DNA of 41,566 bases from Bacteroidales bacterium (GCA_016281435.1 JAEEIQ010000093.1:1-41566); one strand, 5' to 3'. Numbered from the stretch's first letter, positions 24,339 through 33,001 are shown. Program-made: numbers and translations. Notes: generated from the sequence alone by a model not told the origin.

Positions 24339-24950
24339 TTACACCTTCGCTTCGCGGAATACTTCCTGGATCGAGGGGTAGGTGTTTTTCAGATATGGAG
24401 GCAGGCTGGATCTTGCGACCCAGGCTGCCTTCGTTATGTCTTCCTCCCGCTGCGGAGTGAGGTCCACGGGATCCGTGTAGAGCATGTCGTACCACCAGGT
24501 GTGCTTGAGGTGCCAGATGCCGCCCCGCAGGTAGCAGTGGTCGGTCACGCAGATGAGGTCCCGCAAACGCAGCTTCTCCACCCCCGTCTCTTCCTGAACC
24601 TCGCGCAGGGCCGTGACGGAAATATCCTCGCCCGCCTCCTGATGCCCCTTGGGCAGGTCCCAGAGGCCGTTCCTGCTGATCAGCAGATAATCTCCCCGGC
24701 GGTTGCTCACCAGCCCTCCGGCGGCGTTCACTTCCCGGAATTCGGCGCACAAGCTCTTATAGACCGCCTCCGTATCCTCCGCCGGGATGAAGATACGGGC
24801 AAGGGAGCGGGATGCCTCGAACATGCCCACCAGGGTATGCAGGTCCAGCCTTTCCCCGGGGTGGAACTCCACCGCGTTCGGGTCCGACAGCGCCTGGTCC
24901 GAAGGAGGGCATATCACGATGCATCGTTTCTCGAAGTATATCTTGTGCAT
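24339..24950 (-). CDS. NUDIX hydrolase
   Basis: 203 residues from the ATG at 24950 (MHKIYFEKRCIVICPP). The NUDIX box is complete at residues 102-124: GHQEAGEDISVTALREVQEETGV, satisfying Gx5Ex7REUxEExGU. About 80 residues before it (ERLDLHTLVGMFEAS...FIPAEDTEAVYKSL) are an extra N-terminal part without a known motif. The enzyme would hydrolyse a nucleoside diphosphate linked to another group, but the substrate is not evident. Upstream in-frame codons exist but lie inside the promoter region shared with the SRPBCC gene. Confidence 0.88.
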   Translation of the reverse strand: MHKIYFEKRCIVICPPSDQALSDPNAVEFHPGERLDLHTLVGMFEASRSLARIFIPAEDTEAVYKSLCAEFREVNAAGGLVSNRRGDYLLISRNGLWDLPKGHQEAGEDISVTALREVQEETGVEKLRLRDLICVTDHCYLRGGIWHLKHTWWYDMLYTDPVDLTPQREEDITKAAWVARSSLPPYLKNTYPSIQEVFREAKV

Positions 24951-24961
24951 CCGAAAATTGT

Positions 24962-24969
24962 TATCTTTG
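24962..24969 (+). promoter_or_regulatory. Candidate -7 box for the SRPBCC-rRNA methyltransferase operon
   Basis: TATCTTTG, exact TAnnTTTG, 34 nt before the ATG at 25004. No TTTG at the usual spacing. Confidence 0.45.
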
Positions 24970-24980
24970 TCTTTCGAACA

Positions 24981-24988
24981 CAAATATA
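24981..24988 (-). promoter_or_regulatory. Candidate -7 box for the NUDIX gene
   Basis: The minus strand reads TATATTTG, exact TAnnTTTG, 30 nt before the ATG at 24950. It lies downstream of the opposing -7 box, so the two promoters overlap. Confidence 0.45.
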
Positions 24989-25003
24989 GTAAATTCAGTC
25001 CAG

Positions 25004-25465
25004 ATGGCAGCGACATACTACAGCAAACACGGGACGGTGTCCCGGCCTCCGTACGAACTCTACATGTCCTTCGCGGACCTGCGCAACTTCGTGCGCATGC
25101 TTCCGGAAGACAAGCGCGGCTCCGTGGAATCGGACTACGACACCCTCGTCGCGACCGTGCAGAACTTCCGCGTGGGAGTGAAGGTCTCCGCCCGCATACC
25201 CTATTCCAGGATTGAACTGGTGGACTATGACGCGCCTTTCGGGTTCCACGTGGTCTTCAATTTCGACGAAGGGGCGGAGCCCGGGAAAACCGACTTCTCC
25301 ATAGTCGCGGAAGCCGACCTCAACCTCATGATGAAGATGATGCTCGGATCCAGGATACAGGAAGGTCTGGACAAGATCGTGGACGGGCTCGTCGCCGTCT
25401 CCGAGGGGCGCATGCCGGAAGGCTTCGACCCTTCGCAGTTCCCCGGCGGCGGTTTTGGCGCATAG
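25004..25465 (+). CDS. SRPBCC (START-like) family protein
   Basis: 153 residues from the ATG at 25004. The sequence has the START/polyketide cyclase-like layout: an opening strand (HGTVSRPPYELYMSFADLRNFVRMLP), strands across the middle (VKVSARIPYSRIELVDY, GFHVVFNFDE, FSIVAEADLNLMMKMML), then a long C-terminal helix. Such folds bind small hydrophobic molecules. Proteins of this size with FADLRNF-type starts are common in Bacteroidota and have no assigned role. The gene lies 3 nt before the rRNA methyltransferase gene, so it is the first of a probable four-gene run through 28722. Confidence 0.72.
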   Translation: MAATYYSKHGTVSRPPYELYMSFADLRNFVRMLPEDKRGSVESDYDTLVATVQNFRVGVKVSARIPYSRIELVDYDAPFGFHVVFNFDEGAEPGKTDFSIVAEADLNLMMKMMLGSRIQEGLDKIVDGLVAVSEGRMPEGFDPSQFPGGGFGA

Positions 25466-25468
25466 ACG

Positions 25469-26629
25469 ATGGCGGAAGCGTCCGTTTCCATAAGGCTCAA
25501 TCCTTTCAAGTTCAGGGATGTTCCGGGCGCGCAGGTGCCCTGGAACCGCTACGGGCGCATCCTGCAGGACCGTCCCTCCTTCACCCTCGACCCCCTGTTC
25601 CACGCCGGCGCCTACTACGTGCAGGACTCTTCGGCGATGTTCCCGGGCCATCTTTTCCGCAAGGTCCTCCCCGATCTTGCCGCTGACCGGGAAGGACCGC
25701 TCCGGGTGCTGGACCTCTGCGCCGCCCCGGGCGGGAAGACCACCGACCTTGCCGCGTCCCTGAGGGAGGCCCTCGGGGACGGATGGACCCTCGTCTCGAA
25801 CGAAGTGATGAAGGCCCGGGCCCGGATCCTTGCCGACAACGTGGCCGTCTGGGGCGATCCGAGAGTGATAGTGACCTCCGTCGATCCGGCCGCATTCGCG
25901 CAGCTCCCGGGAGCCTTCGACGTGATCGTGGCCGACGTTCCATGCAGCGGAGAAGGCATGTTCCGCAAGGACCCCCGTGCCGAGAAGGAGTGGAGCCCGG
26001 AGACGGTCGGACTGTGCGCCGCGCGGCAGAAAAGGATACTCGCGGACGCATGGCCGGCCCTGAGACCCGGCGGGATCCTCATCTATTCGACCTGCACCTA
26101 CGAAGAAGCGGAAAACGACCTCAACCTCGAATGGGCCGCCGCCGGACTGGGCGGGACCATAGTTCCTCCGGAGGATGAATTCGCCGCATACGGAGTCCGA
26201 CTGACCCGCAGCGGGAGCCTTCTGAAAGCCGGAAAAGTGCCCGGAGAGGGACAATGGGCCGGCATGCTCATAAAGGACGGAAAAAACTCCCGGAAGGGCC
26301 TGAGGGACATGGGGGCGGCCCTGCAGCGCCTGCATCCCCTTCGGATGGAGCCCGCCCCCGGCACCGTGAAAGGCGGCGCTTTCATCCCCGACCCTGACTG
26401 GGCCCTCAGCCTGGATTTCGACCGCAGCCGCTTCCCCGAGGTGGAACTTGACCGCAGCGCCGCCCTTTCCTTCCTGCACAACGACGCCCTGCGCCTTCCG
26501 GACGCGCCGAAAGGCTGGCTCACCGTATGCTACGACGGCCTTCCGCTGGGCTTCGTCAAGAACATCGGCGACCGCTGCAACAACTACCACCCCGCCTCGC
26601 GCAGGATTTTAATGGACATCCCGAAATGA
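25469..26629 (+). CDS. RsmF/NOL1-NOP2-Sun type RNA m5C methyltransferase
   Basis: 386 residues. SAM-binding motif I is VLDLCAAPGGKTTDLA; motif IV is VADVPCSGEGMFRKD (Cys159, the releasing cysteine) and motif VI is YSTCTYEEAEND (Cys209, the nucleophile). These are diagnostic of RNA cytosine-C5 methyltransferases. The protein begins almost at SVSIRLNPFKF, so the helical N-terminal part found before this strand in RsmF is short or missing. After residue 240 a C-terminal domain (RLHPLRMEPAPGTVKGGAF...FLHNDALRLPDAPKGWLTVCYDGLPLGFVKNIGDRCNNYHP) matches the RsmF-type extra domain. Its stop overlaps the next start by 4 bp (ATGA). Confidence 0.9.
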   Translation: MAEASVSIRLNPFKFRDVPGAQVPWNRYGRILQDRPSFTLDPLFHAGAYYVQDSSAMFPGHLFRKVLPDLAADREGPLRVLDLCAAPGGKTTDLAASLREALGDGWTLVSNEVMKARARILADNVAVWGDPRVIVTSVDPAAFAQLPGAFDVIVADVPCSGEGMFRKDPRAEKEWSPETVGLCAARQKRILADAWPALRPGGILIYSTCTYEEAENDLNLEWAAAGLGGTIVPPEDEFAAYGVRLTRSGSLLKAGKVPGEGQWAGMLIKDGKNSRKGLRDMGAALQRLHPLRMEPAPGTVKGGAFIPDPDWALSLDFDRSRFPEVELDRSAALSFLHNDALRLPDAPKGWLTVCYDGLPLGFVKNIGDRCNNYHPASRRILMDIPK

Positions 26630-27555
26630 AACGCATACTCACCATAATCGTCATCCTACTTGCAGGAACCGCGGCTGCCGCTCAGAACGGGGCCGCCGCC
26701 CACAAGGCCAGCTACGAACGCCAGGTCAAGGCCGTGGGAGCGGCCGGAATCGGCGTGGAGACCATACTCGACAAATGGGAAGCGGAGTTCCCGGACGACC
26801 CGGACATGCTCCACGGCCGCTTCAGCTGGTGCTATTTGAAAAGCCAGAGTTCGAGCGTCGTGCCCAAGAGCCAGGACAGGTTCATGGGGAACAAGCCCCT
26901 GCTGTCCCTTCCGGACAGCACTTCCCCCGGAGGGAAAAGGAACTACTTCGAAGAGATCAGCTTCGACCCTGAGCTCTACTCCCGGGCCTCGAAATACATC
27001 TCGCGGGCCATCAGCCTCCGACCGGACGAACTGCGTTTCCGCTTCGACAAGATATCGGCCCTGATAGCCTACGAGAAGGAAAGTCCCGACCTCGCGACGG
27101 AGGATATCCGCGCCCTCGTCGACTACCATGTCACGCAGAAGCCATCGTGGATCTGCGACGGACAGCCCGTGGACGAAGACTTCTTCAAGGCGGCGGTCCA
27201 GGAGTACTGCTTCACCTTCTTCCGCATAGGCAGCCCGGCATGCTTCGACTCGTTCCACGAACTGGCCGTCAAGATGCACGGCTACTGGCCGAAGGACCCC
27301 GTCTTCCTGGACGACATCGGCTCCTGGTGGCTGATAGCACGGAAGAACACGAAAACGGCCCTGGCCACGTACAAGAAGGTCCTGAAGCTCGACTCCTCGG
27401 ACTACACGGCGCTGAAGAACATCATAATCATAGCCCGGACCACGAAAGACGCCAAGCTGGAGAAAAAATACCTCCCGCGCCTGATCAAGGTCACCCCGGA
27501 CGAGACCGAAAAAGCCGCGCTCCAGGCCAGGCTCGAATACCTTACGGGTAAATAA
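26626..27555 (+). CDS. Exported helical-repeat (TPR-like) protein of unknown function
   Basis: 309 residues from the ATG at 26626 with a signal peptide (MKRILTIIVILLAGTAAAAQ). The rest is alpha-helical with loose TPR-like pairs (YSRASKYISRAISLRPDELRFRFDKISALIAY; TALATYKKVLKLDSSDYTALKNIIIIAR). No lipobox is present, so it is probably periplasmic. It overlaps the methyltransferase gene by 4 bp and stands 3 nt before the LolE-like permease gene. The function is not known; context alone gives no clear partner. Confidence 0.75.
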   Translation: MKRILTIIVILLAGTAAAAQNGAAAHKASYERQVKAVGAAGIGVETILDKWEAEFPDDPDMLHGRFSWCYLKSQSSSVVPKSQDRFMGNKPLLSLPDSTSPGGKRNYFEEISFDPELYSRASKYISRAISLRPDELRFRFDKISALIAYEKESPDLATEDIRALVDYHVTQKPSWICDGQPVDEDFFKAAVQEYCFTFFRIGSPACFDSFHELAVKMHGYWPKDPVFLDDIGSWWLIARKNTKTALATYKKVLKLDSSDYTALKNIIIIARTTKDAKLEKKYLPRLIKVTPDETEKAALQARLEYLTGK

Positions 27556-27558
27556 AAG

Positions 27559-28722
27559 ATGGATGCAAGCCGCTTCATAGCCCGCAAACTGCGGTTCCAG
27601 GGACGGATGGCGACGGTATCGACCGCCATCTCGTTCTTCGTGATCATCATCGCAGTGGCCATCTCGGGCGGCTTCCGCCATGAATTACGCCAGGGGTTGG
27701 CCGACCTGTCCGGCGACGTGCGCCTGACCGGCGAGACTATGAACCTCTACGGCGAGAGTTCCCCCGTCTGCGCGACGCCCTCGTACATGGACAAGCTGGA
27801 AGCGGTCGAAGGCGTGGCCGCGATCACCCCGGTGATCTACCGCGCCGGGATAGTCAAGAACGGGGACAGCATACACGGAGTCCTTTTCAAAGGCATCCCG
27901 GCGGATGATTCCCTCTCCATGAAGGCGGTCATTCCGGAAAGGCTCGCCCGTATCCTCAGCCTCAAGGAAGGCGACGGCATGCTCTCCTACTTCATAGGCG
28001 AAAAGATCAAGGCCCGGCGCTTCCGGGTCGTGAAAGTCGAGAACTCGATAGTGGACGACGGGGACAAGCTGGTGGTGACGGTGCCGATAGAGGACCTCCG
28101 GCGCCTGAACGGCTGGGAGCCGGACCAGGCCAGCGCGCTTGAAGTACGCCTGAAGGACCGTTTCCGCGCCCGCGGAGTGCCGACCGCGAAGGCTACCGAA
28201 CTCGGTTCCGTCTCCATGCTCTACGCCGGCGAGGACGACCCCGTCTTCATCGCCACCTCCTCCGAACAGCAGTACCCGCAGATCTTCGACTGGCTGCAGC
28301 TCATAGACACCAACGTCCTCGCCATCCTCCTGCTGATGACCCTGGTGGCCGGGTTCAACATGATCTCCGGGCTGCTGATCCTGCTCTTCCGCCATATAGG
28401 CACCATCGGTATCCTGAAGGCCTCCGGCATGACCGACAGGGCCATCTCGAAGGTGTTCCTCCGCGTCTCCTCCCGGGCCATCCTGACCGGCATGGCGGCC
28501 GGCAACGCCTTGGCCCTTCTGTTCTGCCTCGTCCAGGGCACGACGCACCTCCTGAAGCTCAACCCGGCCAACTACTTCATAGCCTTCGTCCCAGTCTCGG
28601 TCAACATCCCGGCCATCCTCGCAGCCGACCTCGCCGCCTGGGCCGCCATCATGCTCCTGCTGACCCTCCCCTGCCTCTACATCTCCCGCATCGACCCCGC
28701 GGACAGCGTGAGGGTGAAATAG
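27559..28722 (+). CDS. LolC/LolE-like ABC transporter permease (FtsX/MacB fold)
   Basis: 387 residues with the FtsX-type topology: one N-terminal membrane segment (residues 20-42, VSTAISFFVIIIAVAISGGF), a large extracytoplasmic domain (about 43-255), then three membrane segments (VLAILLLMTLVAGFNMISGLLILLF, AILTGMAAGNALALLFCLV, ILAADLAAWAAIMLLLTLPCLYIS). The opening RFIARKL and the GILKASGMTDRAI coupling loop are typical of lipoprotein-releasing LolC/LolE proteins. A single permease serving as a homodimer is common in Bacteroidota. No LolD-type ATPase is adjacent, so the ATPase would come from elsewhere. Confidence 0.85.
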   Translation: MDASRFIARKLRFQGRMATVSTAISFFVIIIAVAISGGFRHELRQGLADLSGDVRLTGETMNLYGESSPVCATPSYMDKLEAVEGVAAITPVIYRAGIVKNGDSIHGVLFKGIPADDSLSMKAVIPERLARILSLKEGDGMLSYFIGEKIKARRFRVVKVENSIVDDGDKLVVTVPIEDLRRLNGWEPDQASALEVRLKDRFRARGVPTAKATELGSVSMLYAGEDDPVFIATSSEQQYPQIFDWLQLIDTNVLAILLLMTLVAGFNMISGLLILLFRHIGTIGILKASGMTDRAISKVFLRVSSRAILTGMAAGNALALLFCLVQGTTHLLKLNPANYFIAFVPVSVNIPAILAADLAAWAAIMLLLTLPCLYISRIDPADSVRVK

Positions 28723-28737
28723 GTTTTTTGCTCCAGC

Positions 28738-28770
28738 ATGAAACTTTTCGGACGAATCGTCCGTATATAG
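28738..28770 (+). CDS. Possible 10-codon leader ORF upstream of queA
   Basis: ATG, nine more codons and a stop, encoding MKLFGRIVRI. Its first bases, ATGAAACTTT, repeat exactly at the queA start 55 nt later, so it could be a remnant of duplication or a translated leader. The palindrome CGGACGA-A-TCGTCCG (28749-28763) lies inside it. There is no proof that it is translated. Confidence 0.2.
   Translation: MKLFGRIVRI
28749..28763. repeat. 15-bp palindrome upstream of queA
   Basis: CGGACGA and TCGTCCG face each other around one central base, a perfect 7-bp dyad 29 nt before the queA ATG. It could be a hairpin in the queA leader RNA or a protein-binding site. There is no T-run after it, so it is not a standard terminator. 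Confidence 0.4.
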
Positions 28771-28792
28771 AAAGTATTCGCTTCGTGTAAGT

Positions 28793-29842
28793 ATGAAACT
28801 TTCGCAATTTAATTTCAATCTCCCGCAGGAGCAGATAGCCAAGGAGCCGGTACGCTGGCGGGACGAATGCCGCCTCATGGTCCTCCACAAGGACAGCGGC
28901 GAGATAGAGCACAGGATCTTCAAGGACGTAATCGATTATTTCGGAAAGGGCGACCGCTTTGTCCTCAACGACACGAAGGTCTTCCCGGCCCGTCTTTTCG
29001 GCAAGAAGGAGAAGACCGGCGCCGACATCATGGTCTTCCTTCTGCGCGAGCTCAACAAGGAGCAGCGTCTCTGGGACGTAATAGTCGACCCCGCCCGTAA
29101 GATACGCATAGGCAACAAATTGTACTTCGGAGAGGACGAGAGCATGGTTGCGGAGGTGATCGACAACACCACTTCCCGCGGCAGGACCCTGCGTTTCCTG
29201 TATGACGGACCCTACGAGGAGTTCAAGGAAGCCCTTTTCGCCCTGGGACAGACCCCGGTTCCCCTCTGGGTCAAGACGGAAATAGGCCCCGAAGACGCCG
29301 AAAATTTCCAGACCATCTTCGCCGCTCACGAAGGAGCCGTTTCCGCTCCCGCAGCGGGACTGCACTTCAGCCGGGAGCTTTTCAACAGGATGATCCTGAA
29401 GGACATAGAAAAGACCTTCATAACCGTCCACATGGGCATAGGGCATTTCCGCACCGTGGACGTCGAGGATCTTTCGAAGCACAGGATGGACTGCGAGCGC
29501 ATGATCATTTCCGAGCAGGCGGCTTCCGAAATCAACGCCACGAAGAAGGCCGGCCACAAGCTGGTCGCCGTCGGGGTGACCGTGATCCGGGCCCTGGAGA
29601 CCTATGTCACGACCGAGGCCGAGGTGAAGGCTAACGACCTATGGACCAACAAGTTCATCTTCCCTCCCTACGACTTCTCGATTCCCGACGCAATCATCTC
29701 CAACTTCCAGATGCCGCAGTCCACGATGCTGATGACCGTGGCCGCTTTCGGTGGATTCGACAAGGTGATGAACGCCTACGAGACCGCACTCAAGGAAGGT
29801 TACCGCTTCGGCCCATACGGCGACGCCATGCTGATCCTGTAA
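28793..29842 (+). CDS. queA: S-adenosylmethionine:tRNA ribosyltransferase-isomerase
   Basis: 349 residues. QueA moves the ribosyl part of SAM to preQ1-tRNA to make epoxyqueuosine. Family landmarks are the N-terminal MKLSQFNFNLPQEQIAKEP, DRFVLNDTKVFPARLFGKK, SAPAAGLHFSRELF, TVHMGIGHFRTVDVED and the end PQSTMLMTVAAFGG...RFGPYGDAMLI. Length is normal. The start is fixed by the conserved N-terminus. It sits 70 bp after the permease gene, a gap that holds a palindrome and a possible leader ORF. It converges with dprA at a distance of 10 bp. Confidence 0.95.
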   Translation: MKLSQFNFNLPQEQIAKEPVRWRDECRLMVLHKDSGEIEHRIFKDVIDYFGKGDRFVLNDTKVFPARLFGKKEKTGADIMVFLLRELNKEQRLWDVIVDPARKIRIGNKLYFGEDESMVAEVIDNTTSRGRTLRFLYDGPYEEFKEALFALGQTPVPLWVKTEIGPEDAENFQTIFAAHEGAVSAPAAGLHFSRELFNRMILKDIEKTFITVHMGIGHFRTVDVEDLSKHRMDCERMIISEQAASEINATKKAGHKLVAVGVTVIRALETYVTTEAEVKANDLWTNKFIFPPYDFSIPDAIISNFQMPQSTMLMTVAAFGGFDKVMNAYETALKEGYRFGPYGDAMLIL

Positions 29843-29852
29843 GCAGGCCTGT

Positions 29853-31031
29853 TTATCGTACGAGCAGCCGGGAGGTCTCCACGCAGCAGCGCTGCAGGAT
29901 GTCGGTAGTGATGAAACCTTCAGTCTCGAGCATGCCTGTAAGGCTGAGGGCCTGACGGACCGGCATGCCCGTCCGCTCCGCTATCTCGCCCACGCTGATT
30001 CCCCTGTTGCCGCGGATGAGCAGGGCCACGTCCACCAGTTCATCGACCTGCTGGGGCCCGCAGCTTCCCGCGAAGACGGCCCTCAGTTCCTCTTCTAGAT
30101 CCTTTTCCCTGCGTCTCTGCCACTGCCCCAGCCCGAGGGCTCCCGCGAGCATATCAGTCCCGGTCAGGGGCTCCGCAATGCGGTCCCGCAGAAGCGCGTT
30201 GCATCCGCCGGATCGCAGGTCATCCACCCTTCCGGGCAGGGCGAGCACCGTCCGTCCGTATCCGGAAGCGAGCCGGGCAGTCATCATCCCGCCTCCCCTG
30301 ATCTTGGATTCTATTAGGATGGTCCCGTCGCAAAGGCCGGCGATAATGCGGTTGCGCCGGAGGAAGTTCACCGCGACCGGCCCGGTGCCGGGTGGAAAAT
30401 CGGTCAGCAGGGCGCAGCCGGGCGTCCTGTCGAGCATCGAAGCGAGGCCGGCGTGCCGCCGTGGATAGACATCGTCTATACCAGTCGGAAGTATCCCGAC
30501 AGTGGGGAGCCCGCACTGCAGGGCAGAAACGTGAGCCACGGCGTCCACCCCTATGGCGAAACCGCTGACTATCACCGGCTTTTCCTTCGCCTGCGCAAGC
30601 GCCGCCACGATACGGGCACACCATTCCTTTCCGTACGGGGAAATGTCCCTGGTCCCGACTACGGCGACCGCCTTCCGTCCGCCAAAGACATCCCTAAGCC
30701 CCGTCCCGCTTCGCACATAAAGCCCGGCCGGAGCATCATCGCATTCCTTGAGAAGAGCAGGGTAATCAGGCGATGTCAGCGGGACGAAATCAAACCCTCG
30801 GCCCTTCAGGGAGTCGAGGAGGCGTTCACTGGTTTCCTGCTCCGCACCGTCTATCTTCTCCGAAATCTTCGAGTATGGCCCGGCTATTTCCCTCAGGGCC
30901 TCGCGGCCGAGGGAAAACACGGCCCTGGCGGTTCCGAAAGTGTCGATGATGCCCTTTGCGATTCGCGGCTCGTAGCCGAAGAGGCGCCCGAGAGTGCATG
31001 CGCTGATTTTTTCGAGTCTTTCTTCTTCCAT
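29853..31031 (-). CDS. dprA: DNA-processing protein DprA
   Basis: 392 residues from the ATG at 31031 (MEEERLEKISACTLGRLFG). The Rossmann-like core is complete: VAVVGTRDISPYG, VSGFAIGVDAVAH, GILPTGIDDVYPRRH, FLRRNRIIAGLCDGTILIES and GGGMMTARLASGYGRTVLALPG. A helical N-terminal part precedes it and a winged-helix DML1-like end follows (ISVGEIAERTGMPVRQALSLTGMLETEGFI). DprA loads RecA on incoming single-stranded DNA during natural transformation. It stands alone, not in an operon with other competence genes. A longer start (to 31106) would extend into the shared AT-rich gap and is not family-like. Confidence 0.95.
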   Translation of the reverse strand: MEEERLEKISACTLGRLFGYEPRIAKGIIDTFGTARAVFSLGREALREIAGPYSKISEKIDGAEQETSERLLDSLKGRGFDFVPLTSPDYPALLKECDDAPAGLYVRSGTGLRDVFGGRKAVAVVGTRDISPYGKEWCARIVAALAQAKEKPVIVSGFAIGVDAVAHVSALQCGLPTVGILPTGIDDVYPRRHAGLASMLDRTPGCALLTDFPPGTGPVAVNFLRRNRIIAGLCDGTILIESKIRGGGMMTARLASGYGRTVLALPGRVDDLRSGGCNALLRDRIAEPLTGTDMLAGALGLGQWQRRREKDLEEELRAVFAGSCGPQQVDELVDVALLIRGNRGISVGEIAERTGMPVRQALSLTGMLETEGFITTDILQRCCVETSRLLVR

Positions 31032-31150
31032 CTCACAAATCTCTGTTCGCCGCAATATAATATTAAAAGTTACGAAATGGATCCGGACATAAAAAAACAC
31101 GCGCATTTTTACTTCTTTTTTAATGTTTTTAGCGATTTTTGTGGATTGAT

Positions 31151-31924
31151 ATGGAATTCATAGACACCCATTGCCACCTTGACGACGAGGTTTACGCCCC
31201 CGACAGGGACGCCGTGATCGCCCGCGCCCTGCAGGCCGGAGTGAGCCTGATGCTCCAAGCGGACATCGACAGCAGGGAACGGGACGCCATGCTCGCCCTG
31301 ACGGACGCGCGGCCGGACGTCCTCCGTCCTATGCTCGGCCTTTACCCCGGCTCCGTGGAGAAGGACTGGAAGGAGGAAATCGACAGGATGACCTCGTACC
31401 TCGACGGAAGCAGGACCTTCGTCGCCATCGGCGAAATCGGGCTCGACTACCACTACGGCACCGAATTCAAGGAAGAGCAGAAGGAGGCGTTCCGCGTCCA
31501 GCTGGAACTGGCTGCAAAACTGGACCTCCCCGTAAACATCCACCTTCGGGACGCCACTGAAGACTTCTTCACCATCATGGAAGACTGCCGCGGCCTGGGG
31601 CTCAGGGGCAACCTGCACGCATTCAGCGGCAGTTACGAAACCTTCATGCGGCTGAGCCGGCTCGGGGAATGGTATGTCGGGATAGGCGGGGTGCTTACCT
31701 TCAAGAACGCGTCCATCGCGCGCGAGATCCGGCGTTTTCCCCCGGACCGCATCCTGCTCGAAACCGATGCTCCGTATCTGAGCCCGACTCCGCACCGCGG
31801 AGAAAGGAACGAGAGCTCGAGGATACCCCTCATCGCATCGTGCCTGGCTTCCCTGACCGGGACGGACATTGCGGCGGTAGCCGAGACGACCACTAATAAC
31901 GCAAAACTTCTGTTCAAGCTCTGA
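31151..31924 (+). CDS. tatD: TatD-family metal-dependent deoxyribonuclease
   Basis: 257 residues from the ATG at 31151; an in-frame TTG at 31139 adds four residues but is less likely. Metal-binding motifs of TatD-type amidohydrolases are all present: FIDTHCHLDDEVY at the start, AIGEIGLDYHYG, INIHLRDA-type His (VNIHLRDATEDF), LHAFSGSYETFMR, and LLETDAPYLSPTPHRG. The family includes DNA and D-aminoacyl-tRNA hydrolases. It precedes ansA by one base and is probably co-transcribed with it. The AT-rich gap before it separates it from dprA, which runs the other way. Confidence 0.93.
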   Translation: MEFIDTHCHLDDEVYAPDRDAVIARALQAGVSLMLQADIDSRERDAMLALTDARPDVLRPMLGLYPGSVEKDWKEEIDRMTSYLDGSRTFVAIGEIGLDYHYGTEFKEEQKEAFRVQLELAAKLDLPVNIHLRDATEDFFTIMEDCRGLGLRGNLHAFSGSYETFMRLSRLGEWYVGIGGVLTFKNASIAREIRRFPPDRILLETDAPYLSPTPHRGERNESSRIPLIASCLASLTGTDIAAVAETTTNNAKLLFKL

Positions 31925-31925
31925 A

Positions 31926-32969
31926 ATGGCACTGTTTGACAAATCATCCATCCTGATAATCTACACCGGAGGCACGATCGGGATGAAAGAAGACCCTAAG
32001 GACCAGACCCTCAAGCCCTTCGACTTCTCGCAGATACTGGACGAAGCTCCCGAACTCCGGAAGTTCACCCTGCGCATCGACTCCTTCGCATTCGACCCGC
32101 TGATCGACTCCTCGGACGTCGAACCTGCGATGTGGCAGCAGCTGGCCACCCTGATCCGGGACCGCTACGACGACTATGACGGCTTCGTCATCCTCCACGG
32201 GACGGACACAATGGCCTACTCCGCCTCCGCGCTCAGCTTCATGCTGGACCACTTGTCCAAACCCGTGATCTTCACCGGCAGCCAGCTGCCCATAGGCCGC
32301 CCTAGGACCGACGGCAAGGAAAACCTCGTCTCGGCGGTGGAAATCGCAGCGGCCAAGGACGCCTCCGGCCGGGCCGTCGTCCCCGAAGTTTGCATTTTCT
32401 TCAACTCCCTGCTCCTCCGCGGCAACCGCACGACGAAGGTGAACGCAACCTCGTTCGACGCGTTCCAGTCGCCGAACTGGCCCTGCCTGGCCGAGGCCGG
32501 GATAACCATCCGTTACCGTTCGGCCCTGATCCACAGGCCGTCCAGGCCCGAAAAGAAGTTCCGGATCCATACGGACCTCGACACCAAAGTCTCCATCCTG
32601 AAGGTCCATCCAGGGCTGACGCCGCAGGTCGCGGAGCACGTCCTTTGCGATCCCATGATACGCGCAGCCATCCTCGAGACATACGGTTCGGGAAACGCCA
32701 TCTCGAAACCCTGGTTCCTCGACATCATCCGGAAAGCAGTCTCACAGGGCAAGATCCTCGTCAACGTCACCCAGTGCCTCTGCGGGGAGGTCGACATGAA
32801 CCTGTATGCGACCGGCAAGGCGCTCGCGGACGCAGGCGTCGTCCCGGGCGGGGACATGACGACCGAAGCCGCCCTCGGCAAACTTTTCCACCTGCTCGGG
32901 AAATACGACACCCCGGAGCCGGTGAAAGACCTGATGGCCCGCAACCTGAAGGGGGAAATGTCAAAATAA
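31926..32969 (+). CDS. ansA: Type I (cytoplasmic) L-asparaginase
   Basis: 347 residues. Catalytic motifs are SSILIIYTGGTIGM at residues 6-19 (first Thr nucleophile) and DGFVILHGTDTMAYSASALSFML near residue 82 (second Thr and Asp). The protein lacks a signal peptide, so it is the cytoplasmic type that converts asparagine to aspartate and ammonia. Length fits AnsA enzymes. It begins 1 nt after the tatD stop. Confidence 0.94.
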   Translation: MALFDKSSILIIYTGGTIGMKEDPKDQTLKPFDFSQILDEAPELRKFTLRIDSFAFDPLIDSSDVEPAMWQQLATLIRDRYDDYDGFVILHGTDTMAYSASALSFMLDHLSKPVIFTGSQLPIGRPRTDGKENLVSAVEIAAAKDASGRAVVPEVCIFFNSLLLRGNRTTKVNATSFDAFQSPNWPCLAEAGITIRYRSALIHRPSRPEKKFRIHTDLDTKVSILKVHPGLTPQVAEHVLCDPMIRAAILETYGSGNAISKPWFLDIIRKAVSQGKILVNVTQCLCGEVDMNLYATGKALADAGVVPGGDMTTEAALGKLFHLLGKYDTPEPVKDLMARNLKGEMSK

Positions 32970-32972
32970 AAC

Positions 32973-33001
32973 TTGACAATTGGATATTTTTTATTAAATT
33001 G
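32973..33001 (+). promoter_or_regulatory. Candidate promoter of the exbB operon
   Basis: CTTG, then about 19 bp, then TAAATTG (a -7 box with one T fewer than TAnnTTTG), about 68 nt before the exbB ATG. The remaining leader is AT-rich and ends with CTTCAAAAACAGTT before the ATG. Confidence 0.4.

Noticed and set aside
24995..26590. A 531-codon minus-strand frame opposite the SRPBCC and rRNA methyltransferase genes
   Set aside because: The opposite strand shows catalytic motifs of the methyltransferase. The antisense protein is low complexity and Gly/Arg/His-rich with no family signature.
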